Numbered from the stretch's first letter, positions 8,270 through 18,189 are shown. The stretch is DNA of 64,000 nucleotides from Herminiimonas sp. (GCF_030655415.1 NZ_JAURVN010000004.1:248001-312000); one strand, 5' to 3'. Notes: a model not told the origin generated them from the letters alone. A program made the numbers and translations.

Positions 8270-9354
8270 ATTATGTGTGTATCCATAGCACCATCACGCT
8301 GGTTGTAGTTTTTTTCGAGCCAATTCATGTATGCACCAGATTGCACATCCGCGACCCATGCCTGATTGTCGAGATACCACTGCACAGTTTTTTTAATACC
8401 TGTATTAAAAGTCTCCGCTGGTTTCCAACACAACTCCCGTTCTATCTTGCTCGCATCGATCGCATAGCGACGATCATGGCCGGGACGATCAGTGACATAC
8501 GTGATCTGCGCCCTGTAACTACAGTCGTTTGCAAGAGGCCGTAATGTATCCAGCATATCGCAGAGGGCATGAACTACATCCAGATTAGTTTGTTCATTCC
8601 AGCCTCCGATATTATAAGTTTCTCCAGGTTTCCCCTTCTCCAGCACCCTGCGAATCGCGGTGCAATGATCACCTACGTATAGCCAGTCTCGAACCTGCTG
8701 CCCATCGCCATAGATGGGCAGCGGCTTCCCACAAAGCGCGTTAGCGATTACCAAGGGAATCAATTTTTCAGGAAAATGATATGGGCCGTAATTATTGGAA
8801 CAATTAGTAGTTAGTGTCGGCAGACCATAGGTGTGATGATAAGAGCGAACCAAGTGATCAGATGCCGCCTTTGAAGCAGAATAAGGACTGTTTGGTGCAT
8901 ACGCGGTTGTTTCAACAAAGGGCGCATCTTTCAGCCCTAGTGAACCATATACTTCGTCAGTAGAAACATGCAAAAAACGAAAAACTTGTTTTTCATTTTC
9001 CTGCAGTAACGACCAGTATGTTCGTGTCGCTTCCAACAAGCTAAATGTACCATTTATATTAGTCCGAACAAATTCCGCAGGCCCATGTATAGAGCGGTCA
9101 ACATGACTTTCCGCAGCAAAATGCACGATAGCCGTGGGCTGATGTTTATTCAACAAAGACAACATGGCCTCGGTATCGCAAATATCCGCATGCACAAACT
9201 GGTGACGTACATCGTTTTGCAAGCGAGCGAGATTATTCAAGTTACCGGCATACGTCAGCTTGTCAACATTTAGCACAGGCTCCTCATGCTGCACCAGCCA
9301 ATCAAGAACAAAATTAGAGCCGATAAAACCGGCACCGCCTGTTACTAAAATCAT
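8266..9354 (-). CDS. rmlB: dTDP-glucose 4,6-dehydratase
   Basis: A 362-residue extended short-chain dehydrogenase that makes dTDP-4-keto-6-deoxyglucose. It shows the NAD motif [25 protein letters not shown] with the Asp/Glu active-site pair, and the YxxxK catalytic motif in [13 protein letters not shown]. It starts the rmlBACD block; a 62-base gap with a small hairpin separates it from the 4,6-dehydratase gene upstream. Its product is the branch point between L-rhamnose and 4-amino-4,6-dideoxy sugars. Confidence 0.96.
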   Translation of the reverse strand: MILVTGGAGFIGSNFVLDWLVQHEEPVLNVDKLTYAGNLNNLARLQNDVRHQFVHADICDTEAMLSLLNKHQPTAIVHFAAESHVDRSIHGPAEFVRTNINGTFSLLEATRTYWSLLQENEKQVFRFLHVSTDEVYGSLGLKDAPFVETTAYAPNSPYSASKAASDHLVRSYHHTYGLPTLTTNCSNNYGPYHFPEKLIPLVIANALCGKPLPIYGDGQQVRDWLYVGDHCTAIRRVLEKGKPGETYNIGGWNEQTNLDVVHALCDMLDTLRPLANDCSYRAQITYVTDRPGHDRRYAIDASKIERELCWKPAETFNTGIKKTVQWYLDNQAWVADVQSGAYMNWLEKNYNQRDGAMDTHII

Positions 9355-9384
9355 CGATTTACCCTGTTTTATTGCTTGTTGACT

Positions 9385-9400
9385 GCTCCATCAGTGGAGC
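9385..9400 (-). repeat. Small perfect hairpin before rmlB
   Basis: GCTCCA and TGGAGC flank a 4-base loop in the 62-base gap between the wbpM-type gene and rmlB. No T run follows, so it is more likely an mRNA processing or stability element than a terminator. Low confidence. Confidence 0.25.
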
Positions 9401-9416
9401 CATCGATGTCGCATAT

Positions 9417-11342
9417 TCAATGAACGGAATCAGTACGAGTAGGGACTTTATCTGTCTCACGCCAGATAAAGTCTTCAATGCCGCACTGTGGTGCGTACTC
9501 AACAACCGCCTGCAAAAGCAAAGCACGTACATTTTCGTAATCAAACCGCTCGCATGCGCCTTCGAGCGTTGCTAACAACTCCTGCAAGACGAGCCAAGGA
9601 ATCTCGGTTTCTTGTGCCCGCATAATAAGAGGATGCCTCGTACCTTCAACATTGCTGCCAATCAGAAGTTCCTCGTACAACTTTTCACCCGGACGTAGAC
9701 CAACATGTTCGATTTCAATCGCACCGTCAGCCTCTGCATTCGCATCACCTAGAACCTCCAAACCGCTTAGATGCACCATACGTTTAGCGAGATCAAGAAT
9801 CTTCACTGGCTCACCCATGTCTAGCACAAATACATCTCCCCCCTCACCCATCGCGCCGGCTTGCAGCACAAGTTGTGCGGCTTCAGGAATAGTCATGAAG
9901 TAGCGGGTAATTTCCGGATGCGTCAGTGTAATCGGACCGCCAGCCATAATCTGCTTACGAAAAAGAGGAACAACTGAACCAGATGAACCTAAAACATTCC
10001 CAAATCGCACCATGCAAAAACGCGTCTTGCTTTGTGTTCCAGCAAAGGCTTGCAAAATTAGTTCAGACAGCCGTTTGGTCGCACCCATTACATTCGTTGG
10101 TCGTACCGCCTTGTCGGTAGAAATCAGCACAAAGCAGCTAACCCGAGCTGCAATCGCTGCCTGCGCCAATAGCAAGGTACCGAATGCATTGTTACGCACG
10201 CCCTGAATCGGATTGTGTTCGACCAAGGGTACGTGCTTATAAGCAGCCGCGTGGTAAATCGTATCCACGGCAAAAGTACGAAGTATGCGTTCACATTTTT
10301 GAGCTTCCAGCACGGAACCGAGAAAAGGCAACACTTCAATTTCCATTTGATGCGTCTTTTTTATCTCCTGCAAATTTTGCTCAATTGAATACAGCGCAAA
10401 CTCGGACATATCCAGTAACAACAAGCGCTGCGGCGCCAAACAAATAATCTGACGGCACAACTCTGAACCAATAGAGCCACCGGCCCCCGTCACCATGACA
10501 GTCTTTCCTGTAATACAGGTGGAAAGTAGTTGTAAATCTGGCTCTACCGGGTCTCTACCTAACAAATCCTCAATTTCAATATCTCGTATGTCCTGCAGTC
10601 GCATCTCTCCATTAACCAGACTGGCAATCGGCGGAGTTACCTTGATCTTTATCTTGAGGGGTTCCAATTTATCAAGAATGACCTTTTGCTCTGCCTTGCG
10701 CAAAGAAGGCATGGCCAGCAGAATTTCCTTGATTTCTTTTTCTGTAACAAGACGGGATAATTGATCCGGGGACCATACCTTCACACCAGCAATGGTCGCA
10801 CCATGCAATTCCTTTTTGTCATCAACCAACGCAATCGGCAAATACTCACTGCCAGCGCGTAGGGCGCTTGCCAGTTGCATACCTGAATGCCCCGCTCCGT
10901 AAATCACGACACGAATCGCTCTACTCTTATCATTCATCCTAAGCAAATAACCACGGGCTAGAAAGCGACTCGCGACAACATACAAAATCGCGCTGACCCA
11001 ATAAATACCGAATACACCACGCGACAAAGATGACGTATGTGTAAATGTGGCGAATGCAGCCATGAAAATTACGGACAGTGTCACACCCAACACAACCACA
11101 TAAACGATTTTTTGGTCTATGAAACGAATGACAGCACGATACAATCCGAGCCTGAGAAATATGGGAATGGAAATCAGCGGCGCGGCCACTATTATCCAAA
11201 AATATGTCTGAAAAAGCTGTGGCGTACTATTGTCGTAGCGCAAAAGAACTGACAGATAAAAAGTCAATGGCAATAGAAACAAGTCTGCCGTTGCAGCGAT
11301 CAGCTGCTTGTATATACGAGGCAATTCCAGAAATGATTTCAT
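9417..11342 (-). CDS. wbpM: Membrane-bound UDP-GlcNAc 4,6-dehydratase (WbpM/PglF type)
   Basis: A 641-residue membrane enzyme of the WbpM/FlaA1/PglF family that converts UDP-GlcNAc to UDP-2-acetamido-2,6-dideoxy-4-keto-glucose, the first step to UDP-bacillosamine. About four hydrophobic segments lie in residues 15-125, then a first nucleotide-binding region (IYGAGHSGMQLASALRAG), then the catalytic SDR domain with VTGAGGSIGSELCRQI (around 290) and the family triad region STDKAVRPTNVMGATK. Together with the CBS-aminotransferase and acetyltransferase in the same operon it gives UDP-diNAc-bacillosamine. Full length for the large WbpM class. Confidence 0.92.
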   Translation of the reverse strand: MKSFLELPRIYKQLIAATADLFLLPLTFYLSVLLRYDNSTPQLFQTYFWIIVAAPLISIPIFLRLGLYRAVIRFIDQKIVYVVVLGVTLSVIFMAAFATFTHTSSLSRGVFGIYWVSAILYVVASRFLARGYLLRMNDKSRAIRVVIYGAGHSGMQLASALRAGSEYLPIALVDDKKELHGATIAGVKVWSPDQLSRLVTEKEIKEILLAMPSLRKAEQKVILDKLEPLKIKIKVTPPIASLVNGEMRLQDIRDIEIEDLLGRDPVEPDLQLLSTCITGKTVMVTGAGGSIGSELCRQIICLAPQRLLLLDMSEFALYSIEQNLQEIKKTHQMEIEVLPFLGSVLEAQKCERILRTFAVDTIYHAAAYKHVPLVEHNPIQGVRNNAFGTLLLAQAAIAARVSCFVLISTDKAVRPTNVMGATKRLSELILQAFAGTQSKTRFCMVRFGNVLGSSGSVVPLFRKQIMAGGPITLTHPEITRYFMTIPEAAQLVLQAGAMGEGGDVFVLDMGEPVKILDLAKRMVHLSGLEVLGDANAEADGAIEIEHVGLRPGEKLYEELLIGSNVEGTRHPLIMRAQETEIPWLVLQELLATLEGACERFDYENVRALLLQAVVEYAPQCGIEDFIWRETDKVPTRTDSVH

Positions 11343-11427
11343 TTATGTGAGGCAATTCTTGTAGATGAAGTAATTTTTATATTTATATCTCTATTGAGAG
11401 ACTGTATTACACAACACGCGCGCCAGA

Positions 11428-12534
11428 TCAAACAGGAACAGCATCTAATGATTTCGCTCTGAATCTCCAACTTAAGCAAAACAAAACCATCAACGAGAGA
11501 AAGAATCCAATAGCAGAACAAACAATAAATACAAAACTTAAAGGTACCGAACGATCCTGCGTACCACTTTCTTTTTTAACCACGAAAAGAGATGGTGATC
11601 CAAAATCCTTTAAAAATTCTGCATTTCTCTGATTGATTAATTTGTAAAGAGCATTTAAATCACTACTGACAGTTTCATCTTCAGACATCTTTTTTTGAGT
11701 CGATAACAAATGCTCTAATACATCACGCCCAGATTTTGTTTGATCCAAAAACAATCCCAGCTCATTTATATAGGCTATAAGTAAAAAAATCTTTTGTTCA
11801 TCAAGGTCAGCGGGAAGCACTACTTGCTGCTCATCAAAACCTGTTAGCAATCGATCTATTAGCTGTTTATTAAGCGGAGAGTTCTTCAATAAAGCTTCTT
11901 CACGAAACTTGGCGTTGGATATTAATGGAGACGGACTTTTAAGATGGTTCTGAATAATATCGCTTAAATTTACTAATTCTTGATGCTGGTATATCGAGGT
12001 ATTTGAATCGCGGATTAGTCTTTTATTGAATCTCGACAATGCCTCAAGAATTAATTTTTCTTGAAAAAAAGCCTCATCAACATAGAAAGTGTAAATTAAT
12101 CCATCAACTAAATACTCACTCAATACATCTGTAATTTCATTGGTAACGACTGGATCACTTCCTGTTGCAGTAATTAGATACTTCAGTTCCCCAGGGGAGG
12201 TTTTGACAAAGTGTATTAATTCAACCGCATTGGTTACCAATAGTGAATCTATTTTTTTTATTTGAAGGTAATCTGCTATTTTTCTATCCATCATCGACAT
12301 GCCAAGAAAGTCAGATGTAAAACCTCGATCGTGAACCACGTTTTTATCCATGAGTTCAACGTCCGTTTTATTTTCGTAAATTTTGCCCTTGGTTAGTAGC
12401 CAAAAAATCCCGCAAAATACGACGAGCAACATAACCCCAACGACCAACAAATATGAATTTTGGATCAGTCTGTATGCCTCCAGTAGTGATAACCCGTTCG
12501 ACTGATTTTTAGAAAATAAATCTTTATTTGTCAT
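11428..12534 (-). CDS. wzz: Wzz-type polysaccharide chain-length regulator (divergent)
   Basis: A 368-residue inner-membrane protein with the two-helix topology of polysaccharide co-polymerases: one membrane helix at about residues 28-50 (SYLLVVGVMLLVVFCGIFWL), a long periplasmic helical domain, and a second helix at about 332-358 (PLSFVFIVCSAIGFFLSLMV). The periplasmic part is poorly conserved and I saw no classical Wzz proline-glycine motif, so the assignment rests on topology and position between the initiating transferase and wbpM genes. The gene is clearly AT-rich. An unrelated structural protein of the same topology is the alternative. Confidence 0.6.
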   Translation of the reverse strand: MTNKDLFSKNQSNGLSLLEAYRLIQNSYLLVVGVMLLVVFCGIFWLLTKGKIYENKTDVELMDKNVVHDRGFTSDFLGMSMMDRKIADYLQIKKIDSLLVTNAVELIHFVKTSPGELKYLITATGSDPVVTNEITDVLSEYLVDGLIYTFYVDEAFFQEKLILEALSRFNKRLIRDSNTSIYQHQELVNLSDIIQNHLKSPSPLISNAKFREEALLKNSPLNKQLIDRLLTGFDEQQVVLPADLDEQKIFLLIAYINELGLFLDQTKSGRDVLEHLLSTQKKMSEDETVSSDLNALYKLINQRNAEFLKDFGSPSLFVVKKESGTQDRSVPLSFVFIVCSAIGFFLSLMVLFCLSWRFRAKSLDAVPV

Positions 12535-12611
12535 TCTGCGCGGACATACATAAATATAGATAAATCCAACTCGTAGCGCAGCACAATACCTGCGCTGAAG
12601 TTTTAAATGGG

Positions 12612-13175
12612 CTAATGAGCAACATCGTCGCGACGCACTACTTTTATAAATGTTAACGCGATAATTTTTATATCCATTGATATGGATTGATTTTTCAAAT
12701 AATACTCATCCAACTTTACTTTCTCTGGAATCGGGAGCTCATCTCGTCCATTCACTTGCGCCCATCCAGTTAAGCCTGGAGGAATTTGATCAACCCCATG
12801 AACTACTCGAAGTCCAATCAGGTCGTCCTGATTAAATAGCGCTGGTCGTGGTCCCACAAAACTCATGTCACCTTTTAAAATGCTCCACAATTGCGGGAGT
12901 TCATCAAGACTTGATCGACGCAAAAAAGGACCGATTGATGTTAGGAACTGTTGAGGATCTGGCAGTAAATGCGTCGCTACGGCAGGCGTATCCACACGCA
13001 TAGTCCGAAACTTTGGCATTTTAAAAATCTTGCTGTGTTTACCGACACGATCTGACCAATAAACAACTGGCCCTTTCGATGTAAGCTTTACCAAAATCGC
13101 TAGAAATACTATTGGAATTAATAATATAAAAATAGCGACGAGCGCCAAACACAAATCAATAAAGCGTTTCATCAT
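12612..13175 (-). CDS. PglC-type initiating sugar-1-phosphate transferase
   Basis: A 187-residue monotopic phosphoglycosyltransferase that moves a sugar-1-phosphate onto undecaprenyl phosphate and starts repeat-unit assembly. It has one N-terminal reentrant hydrophobic segment (about 6-30), then RVGKHSKIFKMPKFRTM, the catalytic Asp91-Glu92 in SSLDELPQLWSILKGDM, SFVGPRPAL, and PGLTGWAQVNGRDELP. The short form without a CoA-binding-like N-terminal domain is that of PglC, which uses UDP-diNAc-bacillosamine, matching the bacillosamine genes nearby. The exact donor is inferred. Confidence 0.88.
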   Translation of the reverse strand: MMKRFIDLCLALVAIFILLIPIVFLAILVKLTSKGPVVYWSDRVGKHSKIFKMPKFRTMRVDTPAVATHLLPDPQQFLTSIGPFLRRSSLDELPQLWSILKGDMSFVGPRPALFNQDDLIGLRVVHGVDQIPPGLTGWAQVNGRDELPIPEKVKLDEYYLKNQSISMDIKIIALTFIKVVRRDDVAH

Positions 13176-13233
13176 AAATACACTACATCGCAGGTTTTCG
13201 GTTTCTCAATCAAATTTGAGCATTCCATATCAT

Positions 13234-14706
13234 TTAAAGTGTTCTCAATACTTTTTTCATCGTATTGATAATACGATCTTGCTGTCCAGCACTCATATTT
13301 GAGCCGGAAGGTAAGCAGATGCCGTTTTCAAAAAGAGATTGCGATACCGATTCGTCGCCGTGATTGAATGATCGTGCCGTGCGAAACACAGGCTGCATAT
13401 GCATAGGCTTCCAAAGTGGCCGCGCCTCAATTAATTCCGTTGCCAAACGACGGATTAACTCTGCGCTATTCACCCCGAGTGCAGGACTAATTGTGCAGGC
13501 CGTCAACCAATGCGTGGAATAACTCCAGTCAGGCTCCGGCATCCAGGTAATCTGCGGCATATCGGAAAACGCAGACCGATACGACTCAAATACAGCCCGC
13601 CGCGACTCCACTCGCTCTTTCAAAACTTTGAGTTGACCGCGCCCCACGCCGGCCAAAATATTACTCATTCTATAGTTGTAGCCGATCTGGCTATGCTCAT
13701 AATGAGGTGCCGGATCACGTGCTTGAGTCGCTAGAAAGCGGGCTTTTTGAATCAAGTCTTGATCGTCCGACACAAGCATGCCACCACCAGATGTCGTGAT
13801 GATTTTATTACCGTTAAAGGAATAAACGCCAAGCTTGCCGAATGTACCGCTCGCCTTCCCCTTGTAAGATGCGCCTAGGGATTCTGCCGCGTCCTCCAGC
13901 ACTGGGACGCCATATTTATCGCAGAGCGCTAATAACACATCCATATCAGCGCTCTGCCCATATAAATTAACGATGATGACGGCTTTCGGCATCCACCCCT
14001 CTTTCTGTGCCGCAAGAAAGGCTTTTTCCAAGGCCTGTGGCGACATGTTCCAGCTTTGCTCATCTGAATCGATAAAAACCGGCTCTGCTCCCTGATAGAC
14101 GATAGGGTTAGCACTAGCGGAAAATGTCAGCGTAGAACAAAACACCTTGTCACCGCGCGTTACATTAAGCAGAATTAATCCGAGATGCAGAGCGGCCGTT
14201 CCAGACGACAAGGCTGCGGCATGTTTTACTCCTACAAGTTCCGCAATTTCGCGTTCAAAACCATCAACGTTTGGCCCCAAGGGCGCAATCCAGTTTGTAC
14301 GAAAGGCTTCCTCAACATATTCGCGTTCTGCGCTACCCATATGCGGTGTAGACAACAAAATCTGCTCATCTATAACCTTGCGATCCAGTATTTCCAATAC
14401 TTTTCCTGCTGCATCTATAACAGGCAGATGATTGATCGCATGCTTATTCATTAGATCTAAAGCATCGCGACGGGTCGCCGTCATACCGATGGTTTGTGAT
14501 TGTATTTTGGGTAAATTTTCTACAGTATCCCCAAGGACAGCACCTGCCAATATAAGGCGACGAAGATCACCGTCAGTTACTGTGCGTTCAAACAGCCCGT
14601 GTTCATCTACAAGTACCAGCATTCCAAGCCCAACTTGATCTAGAGTAAGCAAGGCTTGCCGCAATTCTGTTTTGCGCGTAATCGAAATATCTAAAATAGC
14701 CGTCAC
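13234..14706 (-). CDS. legC: CBS-domain fused PLP aminotransferase (LegC/PglE type)
   Basis: A 490-residue fusion. Residues 1-118 form a CBS-domain pair (TVTDGDLRRLILAG and INHLPVIDAAGKVLEIL are typical CBS strands). Residues about 120-490 are a DegT/DnrJ/EryC1 sugar aminotransferase with the PLP-binding lysine in SFNGNKIITTSGGGML and the GTAALHLGLILL, EDAAESLGASYKGK blocks. It should aminate UDP-2-acetamido-4-keto-6-deoxyglucose to the 4-amino sugar of bacillosamine/legionaminate synthesis. It starts at GTG 14706, one base after the acetyltransferase stop, with AAGAGG upstream. The CBS fusion suggests allosteric control by an adenine nucleotide or CMP-type ligand, which is an inference. Confidence 0.88.
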   Translation of the reverse strand: MTAILDISITRKTELRQALLTLDQVGLGMLVLVDEHGLFERTVTDGDLRRLILAGAVLGDTVENLPKIQSQTIGMTATRRDALDLMNKHAINHLPVIDAAGKVLEILDRKVIDEQILLSTPHMGSAEREYVEEAFRTNWIAPLGPNVDGFEREIAELVGVKHAAALSSGTAALHLGLILLNVTRGDKVFCSTLTFSASANPIVYQGAEPVFIDSDEQSWNMSPQALEKAFLAAQKEGWMPKAVIIVNLYGQSADMDVLLALCDKYGVPVLEDAAESLGASYKGKASGTFGKLGVYSFNGNKIITTSGGGMLVSDDQDLIQKARFLATQARDPAPHYEHSQIGYNYRMSNILAGVGRGQLKVLKERVESRRAVFESYRSAFSDMPQITWMPEPDWSYSTHWLTACTISPALGVNSAELIRRLATELIEARPLWKPMHMQPVFRTARSFNHGDESVSQSLFENGICLPSGSNMSAGQQDRIINTMKKVLRTL

Positions 14707-14707
14707 C

Positions 14708-15340
14708 TCAAAACCTCTTCGTAATTTTGGCAGGAATTCCGGCCAACGTTTCGCCGGCCTCTACATCTCTTGTTACTACAGCTCCAGCACCTATCACCGC
14801 ATAATCACCGACCACGATCCCTGGAAGAATGTTCGCGCCGGCACCTACTAAAACACCCGCGCCTATCGTTACACAGCCTCCTAATGTCGCATTGGGGGCA
14901 ATATGGGAAAAGTCGCCAACCACGCAATCATGATCCACTACACTTCCATGATTAACGATGACGCCTACTCCGATTTTCGCCGCTGGCGCCAAAACGGATT
15001 GCGCAGCCAAAAATGATCCCTTACCCACGTTTGAAAAATCAGAAACATTGGCTCGCGGATGAACAATTGTGAAGGGAAGGCCATTCGCAGCCAATACATC
15101 TTGGTAGATATTCCTTCGGATAGCACAATCGCCGATAGAAACATGAAACGCATGCCCATTCACCTCTGCAAAGTCACCTAAATACCTAATTCGATAGTTC
15201 AGGAATTCTAGATCTTGACGGGATGAGTCACCATCGCAGACATGTATTTCAGCAATTTTTTCGCCAAGTTTCAGCAAAGAGTCCAATACTACTTTTCCAT
15301 GTCCTCCTGCCCCGATCAGATAGATGGCGTCAATATGCAT
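14708..15340 (-). CDS. legH: Sugar O/N-acetyltransferase, PglD/LegH type
   Basis: A 210-residue acetyltransferase of the PglD/NeuD family. The N-terminal Rossmann-like part (YLIGAGGHGKVVLDSL) binds the nucleotide sugar, and the C-terminal left-handed beta helix of hexapeptide repeats (about 95-205) binds acetyl-CoA; the active-site His is expected in GSVVDHDCVVGDFSHIAPN. It should acetylate the 4-amino group made by the neighbouring aminotransferase, giving UDP-diNAc-bacillosamine. It overlaps the epimerase gene by 11 bases and lies one base from the aminotransferase gene. Confidence 0.9.
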   Translation of the reverse strand: MHIDAIYLIGAGGHGKVVLDSLLKLGEKIAEIHVCDGDSSRQDLEFLNYRIRYLGDFAEVNGHAFHVSIGDCAIRRNIYQDVLAANGLPFTIVHPRANVSDFSNVGKGSFLAAQSVLAPAAKIGVGVIVNHGSVVDHDCVVGDFSHIAPNATLGGCVTIGAGVLVGAGANILPGIVVGDYAVIGAGAVVTRDVEAGETLAGIPAKITKRF

Positions 15341-16463
15341 TGGATTTCATCAAAATGTTTGGATGTAGTACAAGTGATTCAAGCAAAGAGACTATACGTA
15401 CTGCGGTCTTGCCATCGCCATAAATGTTATCGAAAGCCATTCGGCCAAATCTCAGTGCTTGCTCAATCGCACTTGAAATAGAAGCCTCATCGATGCCAGT
15501 ATCTATTACATTCTTATTGCGTTCCCGCAAATTCTGCCTTGTACCAACATTCACCACAGGTGTACCAAACGAAGCCGCCTCGATAATACCCGCACTAGAA
15601 TTGCCAATCATCATATCGGCAGCTGCCATCCAAGATACGAAAGAGGCTCTAGGAAAATGTGTCAAGACATGGAGGTCCGCGCTATTTGCACGTGATTCCA
15701 GTAACGTTCTAATACCGTCGCTACCTGCATCTGAATTAGGCTTGATCGCTATTGTTTGCACTCCGCGCTTTTTTAAAGCACTGAGGATATTAAAAGCTCC
15801 ATCAGATGCTGACTCAGCTTCCTGCATTACAGGATGATAAATCATCAAAGCCACAGGGCGTTCCGGATTGAAGCCGATCTCTAATGAAAGTTGCTGTCTG
15901 TTTTTTGTGACCAAGGCTTCAATGCCATCTAATCCAGGGGCACCAGTTATATGAACATTCTCTGCTTGCTCACCCATGCGCACTAAACGTTCCCTTGCCT
16001 CAAGGGTTGCCACAAAATGGAAATGTGCCAATTTAGAGATGGCATGACGAATCGATTCATCTATCGTGCCGGATCGCTCTCCGCCATGAATATGGACGAC
16101 GGGAATATTCAAATGAACGGCAGCCAATGCAGCTGCCAGCATCTCCCCCCGATCGCCTAATACCATTAAAAGATCAGGCTGCAAATGAAGCAGTGCATCG
16201 ACAAAACCTGTCAACATTTTGCCCAGATTTCTAGCCATCGCTGCGCCGTTTGTCGTGTCGACATCAACATGTACACGAGCATCAATAGGCAAGCCAACAG
16301 CCTCAATGTCATTCACAGTGTTGCCATATTTTTTCGACAGATGCATGCCAGTTACGATGACAGACAGCGATAGCGATGGAGACTTATGTACGGCAGTTAA
16401 GGTCTCGGACATCAAACCAAAATCCGCTCGGGTTCCCGACACGTAACATATTTTTCGCTTCAC
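15330..16463 (-). CDS. legG: Hydrolysing UDP-sugar 2-epimerase (LegG/NeuC type)
   Basis: A 377-residue hydrolysing 2-epimerase. It releases UDP from UDP-diNAc-bacillosamine (or UDP-GlcNAc) and inverts C2 to give the manno hexose used for nonulosonate synthesis. Motifs: YVSGTRADFGLM, VLGDRGEMLAAA, HIHGGERSGTIDESIRHA and IGNSSAGIIEA. I choose GTG 16463 as start because it overlaps the synthase stop (GTGA) and has AGGA six bases upstream; a GTG at 16478 is possible. Position after dehydratase, aminotransferase and acetyltransferase genes favours LegG over NeuC. Confidence 0.87.
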   Translation of the reverse strand: MKRKICYVSGTRADFGLMSETLTAVHKSPSLSLSVIVTGMHLSKKYGNTVNDIEAVGLPIDARVHVDVDTTNGAAMARNLGKMLTGFVDALLHLQPDLLMVLGDRGEMLAAALAAVHLNIPVVHIHGGERSGTIDESIRHAISKLAHFHFVATLEARERLVRMGEQAENVHITGAPGLDGIEALVTKNRQQLSLEIGFNPERPVALMIYHPVMQEAESASDGAFNILSALKKRGVQTIAIKPNSDAGSDGIRTLLESRANSADLHVLTHFPRASFVSWMAAADMMIGNSSAGIIEAASFGTPVVNVGTRQNLRERNKNVIDTGIDEASISSAIEQALRFGRMAFDNIYGDGKTAVRIVSLLESLVLHPNILMKSNAY

Positions 16464-17491
16464 TGAATATCCTGCCACTGCAATATAGTACCTATTTCAA
16501 TGTCGCGAGCAGCACGCTTTCCAATGATGCCCTCCATTTGCGAAGGCGCAATTCCAGTACCTGGCCGCAGCAAAACCAAATCAGCCTCACAAACGGTGCT
16601 TCCCGCGGCAATCCGCCTGGCCACCGTAACACTGCGACGAACAAGTAATCTTACTGGCAACTCCGAGGCTGTAGGCTGCTTAATGGATGAACCCAACGCC
16701 TGCTCCACATCCCTTATTTGTCGCACCATAGCAGTCAATTCTTCAGGGGACAATGAAGCTTGATGGTCAGGTCCCGACATCGAACGATCTAAGGTAAAGT
16801 GTTTTTCAATTACAGAGGCGCCCATCGCTACTGCAGCGGTTGAAACTGCCAATCCCATTGTGTGATCAGAGTAACCAACTGGCAAACCTGTAGCATCAGC
16901 AATACTCTGCATCGCGCGCAAATTTACGTCGCTATAGTCAGCAGGGTAATTCGAGGTGCAATGAAGAATGGTAAGGACCTCTGTCAAAGGCTCCGTGAAA
17001 CCTGCAGCAATCCGCGCACGCTCAATCACTAACACTGCGCGCTGAATTTCATCCATGCTAGCCATGCCCGTGGACACGATCAACGGCACACCCTTGCTAG
17101 CAAGAAAAGTGATGAAAGGTTCGTTGGTTATCTCGCCGGATGGTACCTTGATCCGCTTCATACCGAGAGACAGCAAAAAATCTGCAGCGTCGTTATCGAA
17201 TGGGGTCGACATAAATTCGATTCCGACTTCAGCGCATCTTTCAAATAGTTCACGATGCAAAGGCTCAGAAATTTCCAACGCTTTTAACATCGCATATTGA
17301 TCGCCACTACCTGTTGCCTGCTTTTGGTATTCTGCTTTTTCCGCACCGGGGACAACCAGTTTTTCGGCAGTAAAAGTTTGAAATTTTACTGCGTCGGCAC
17401 CACAACGAGCAGCCGTATCAACCAGCTCAAACGCTAGCCTAGGGTCACCATTATGGTTTACGCCCGCTTCAGCAATTATGAAAGTTTTCAT
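16460..17491 (-). CDS. legI: Nonulosonic acid synthase (LegI/NeuB type)
   Basis: A 343-residue sialic-acid-synthase family enzyme that condenses phosphoenolpyruvate with a 2,4-diacetamido-2,4,6-trideoxy-mannose (or ManNAc). The barrel domain shows AEAGVNHNG, AVKFQTF, MSTPFDNDAADFL, IVSTGMAS, HCTSNYPADYSD, GYSDHTMG and EKHFTLDRSMSGPDHQ. The C-terminal SAF/antifreeze-like domain is at about 285-343 (VLLRPGTGI). It overlaps legF by an ATGA. The 6-deoxy substrate is inferred from the bacillosamine genes in the same operon. Confidence 0.92.
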   Translation of the reverse strand: MKTFIIAEAGVNHNGDPRLAFELVDTAARCGADAVKFQTFTAEKLVVPGAEKAEYQKQATGSGDQYAMLKALEISEPLHRELFERCAEVGIEFMSTPFDNDAADFLLSLGMKRIKVPSGEITNEPFITFLASKGVPLIVSTGMASMDEIQRAVLVIERARIAAGFTEPLTEVLTILHCTSNYPADYSDVNLRAMQSIADATGLPVGYSDHTMGLAVSTAAVAMGASVIEKHFTLDRSMSGPDHQASLSPEELTAMVRQIRDVEQALGSSIKQPTASELPVRLLVRRSVTVARRIAAGSTVCEADLVLLRPGTGIAPSQMEGIIGKRAARDIEIGTILQWQDIQ

Positions 17492-18189
17492 TGTTGTTTA
17501 TGAAAATATCGAATGGCTTGTTCTGCAACAAGCCAATCAAACTCAGTGTCAATATCCAAGTTATCCAAAGGTTCGCTCATTAAAATTCCCGCCGTTAAAG
17601 GGGGCATGAATGATCTTTCCTTTTTTAAGGCACTGGTCCGAATAAGATAGAGCGACCCATTAACCGAGACTGCTGGCTCCAAATCCTGCGCTCTTAAAGC
17701 AAGAGGGCGATTTTTATCCCAAGGAACCAAAGCTTGTGCTTCATCCCATTTAAAAACTAAATGCGGATGAGTTTGTACTGGCCCGACGCCAATAACAGCA
17801 TCGTTACCCCCGTCTTTCAATAAATCCAAAGCATCATCCCAGTGACTTCGATGACGAACCGGAGTTGTCGGCTGTAGCAACGCGATCAAATCAAAATATT
17901 CGCCTTGCGACTCTTTCCAACGCAAGACATCAAGCACCACATCAACTGAGCTAGCCTCATCCTTCGCTAGATCCTCAGGGCGAAAACGTTCTACGGCTTG
18001 CCCCACAGAGTTGCAGCATTGTTGAATTTCTCGACTATCTGTACTTACTTCGATTGCGTCGAACCATTGAATCGAGCGTGCAAAATCGATAGACCACTGA
18101 ATCAAAGGTTTGCCATGCAACGATCGTATATTTTTTCCCGGTAAGCGTTTGGATCCACCCCTAGCAGGAATAATGGCTAGAGTGCGCAT
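17488..18189 (-). CDS. legF: CMP-nonulosonate cytidylyltransferase (LegF/NeuA type)
   Basis: A 233-residue cytidylyltransferase that activates the nonulosonic acid as its CMP sugar for transfer. The nucleotide-binding IPARGGSKRLPGKNIRSLHG opens the protein, followed by IEVSTDSREIQ, ALLQPTTPVRHRSHWDDAL and the closing DNLDIDTEFDWLVAE with the metal-binding aspartates. Its ATG overlaps the HisH-like stop (TAATG). It completes the legionaminate-type pathway. Confidence 0.92.
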   Translation of the reverse strand: MRTLAIIPARGGSKRLPGKNIRSLHGKPLIQWSIDFARSIQWFDAIEVSTDSREIQQCCNSVGQAVERFRPEDLAKDEASSVDVVLDVLRWKESQGEYFDLIALLQPTTPVRHRSHWDDALDLLKDGGNDAVIGVGPVQTHPHLVFKWDEAQALVPWDKNRPLALRAQDLEPAVSVNGSLYLIRTSALKKERSFMPPLTAGILMSEPLDNLDIDTEFDWLVAEQAIRYFHKQQ

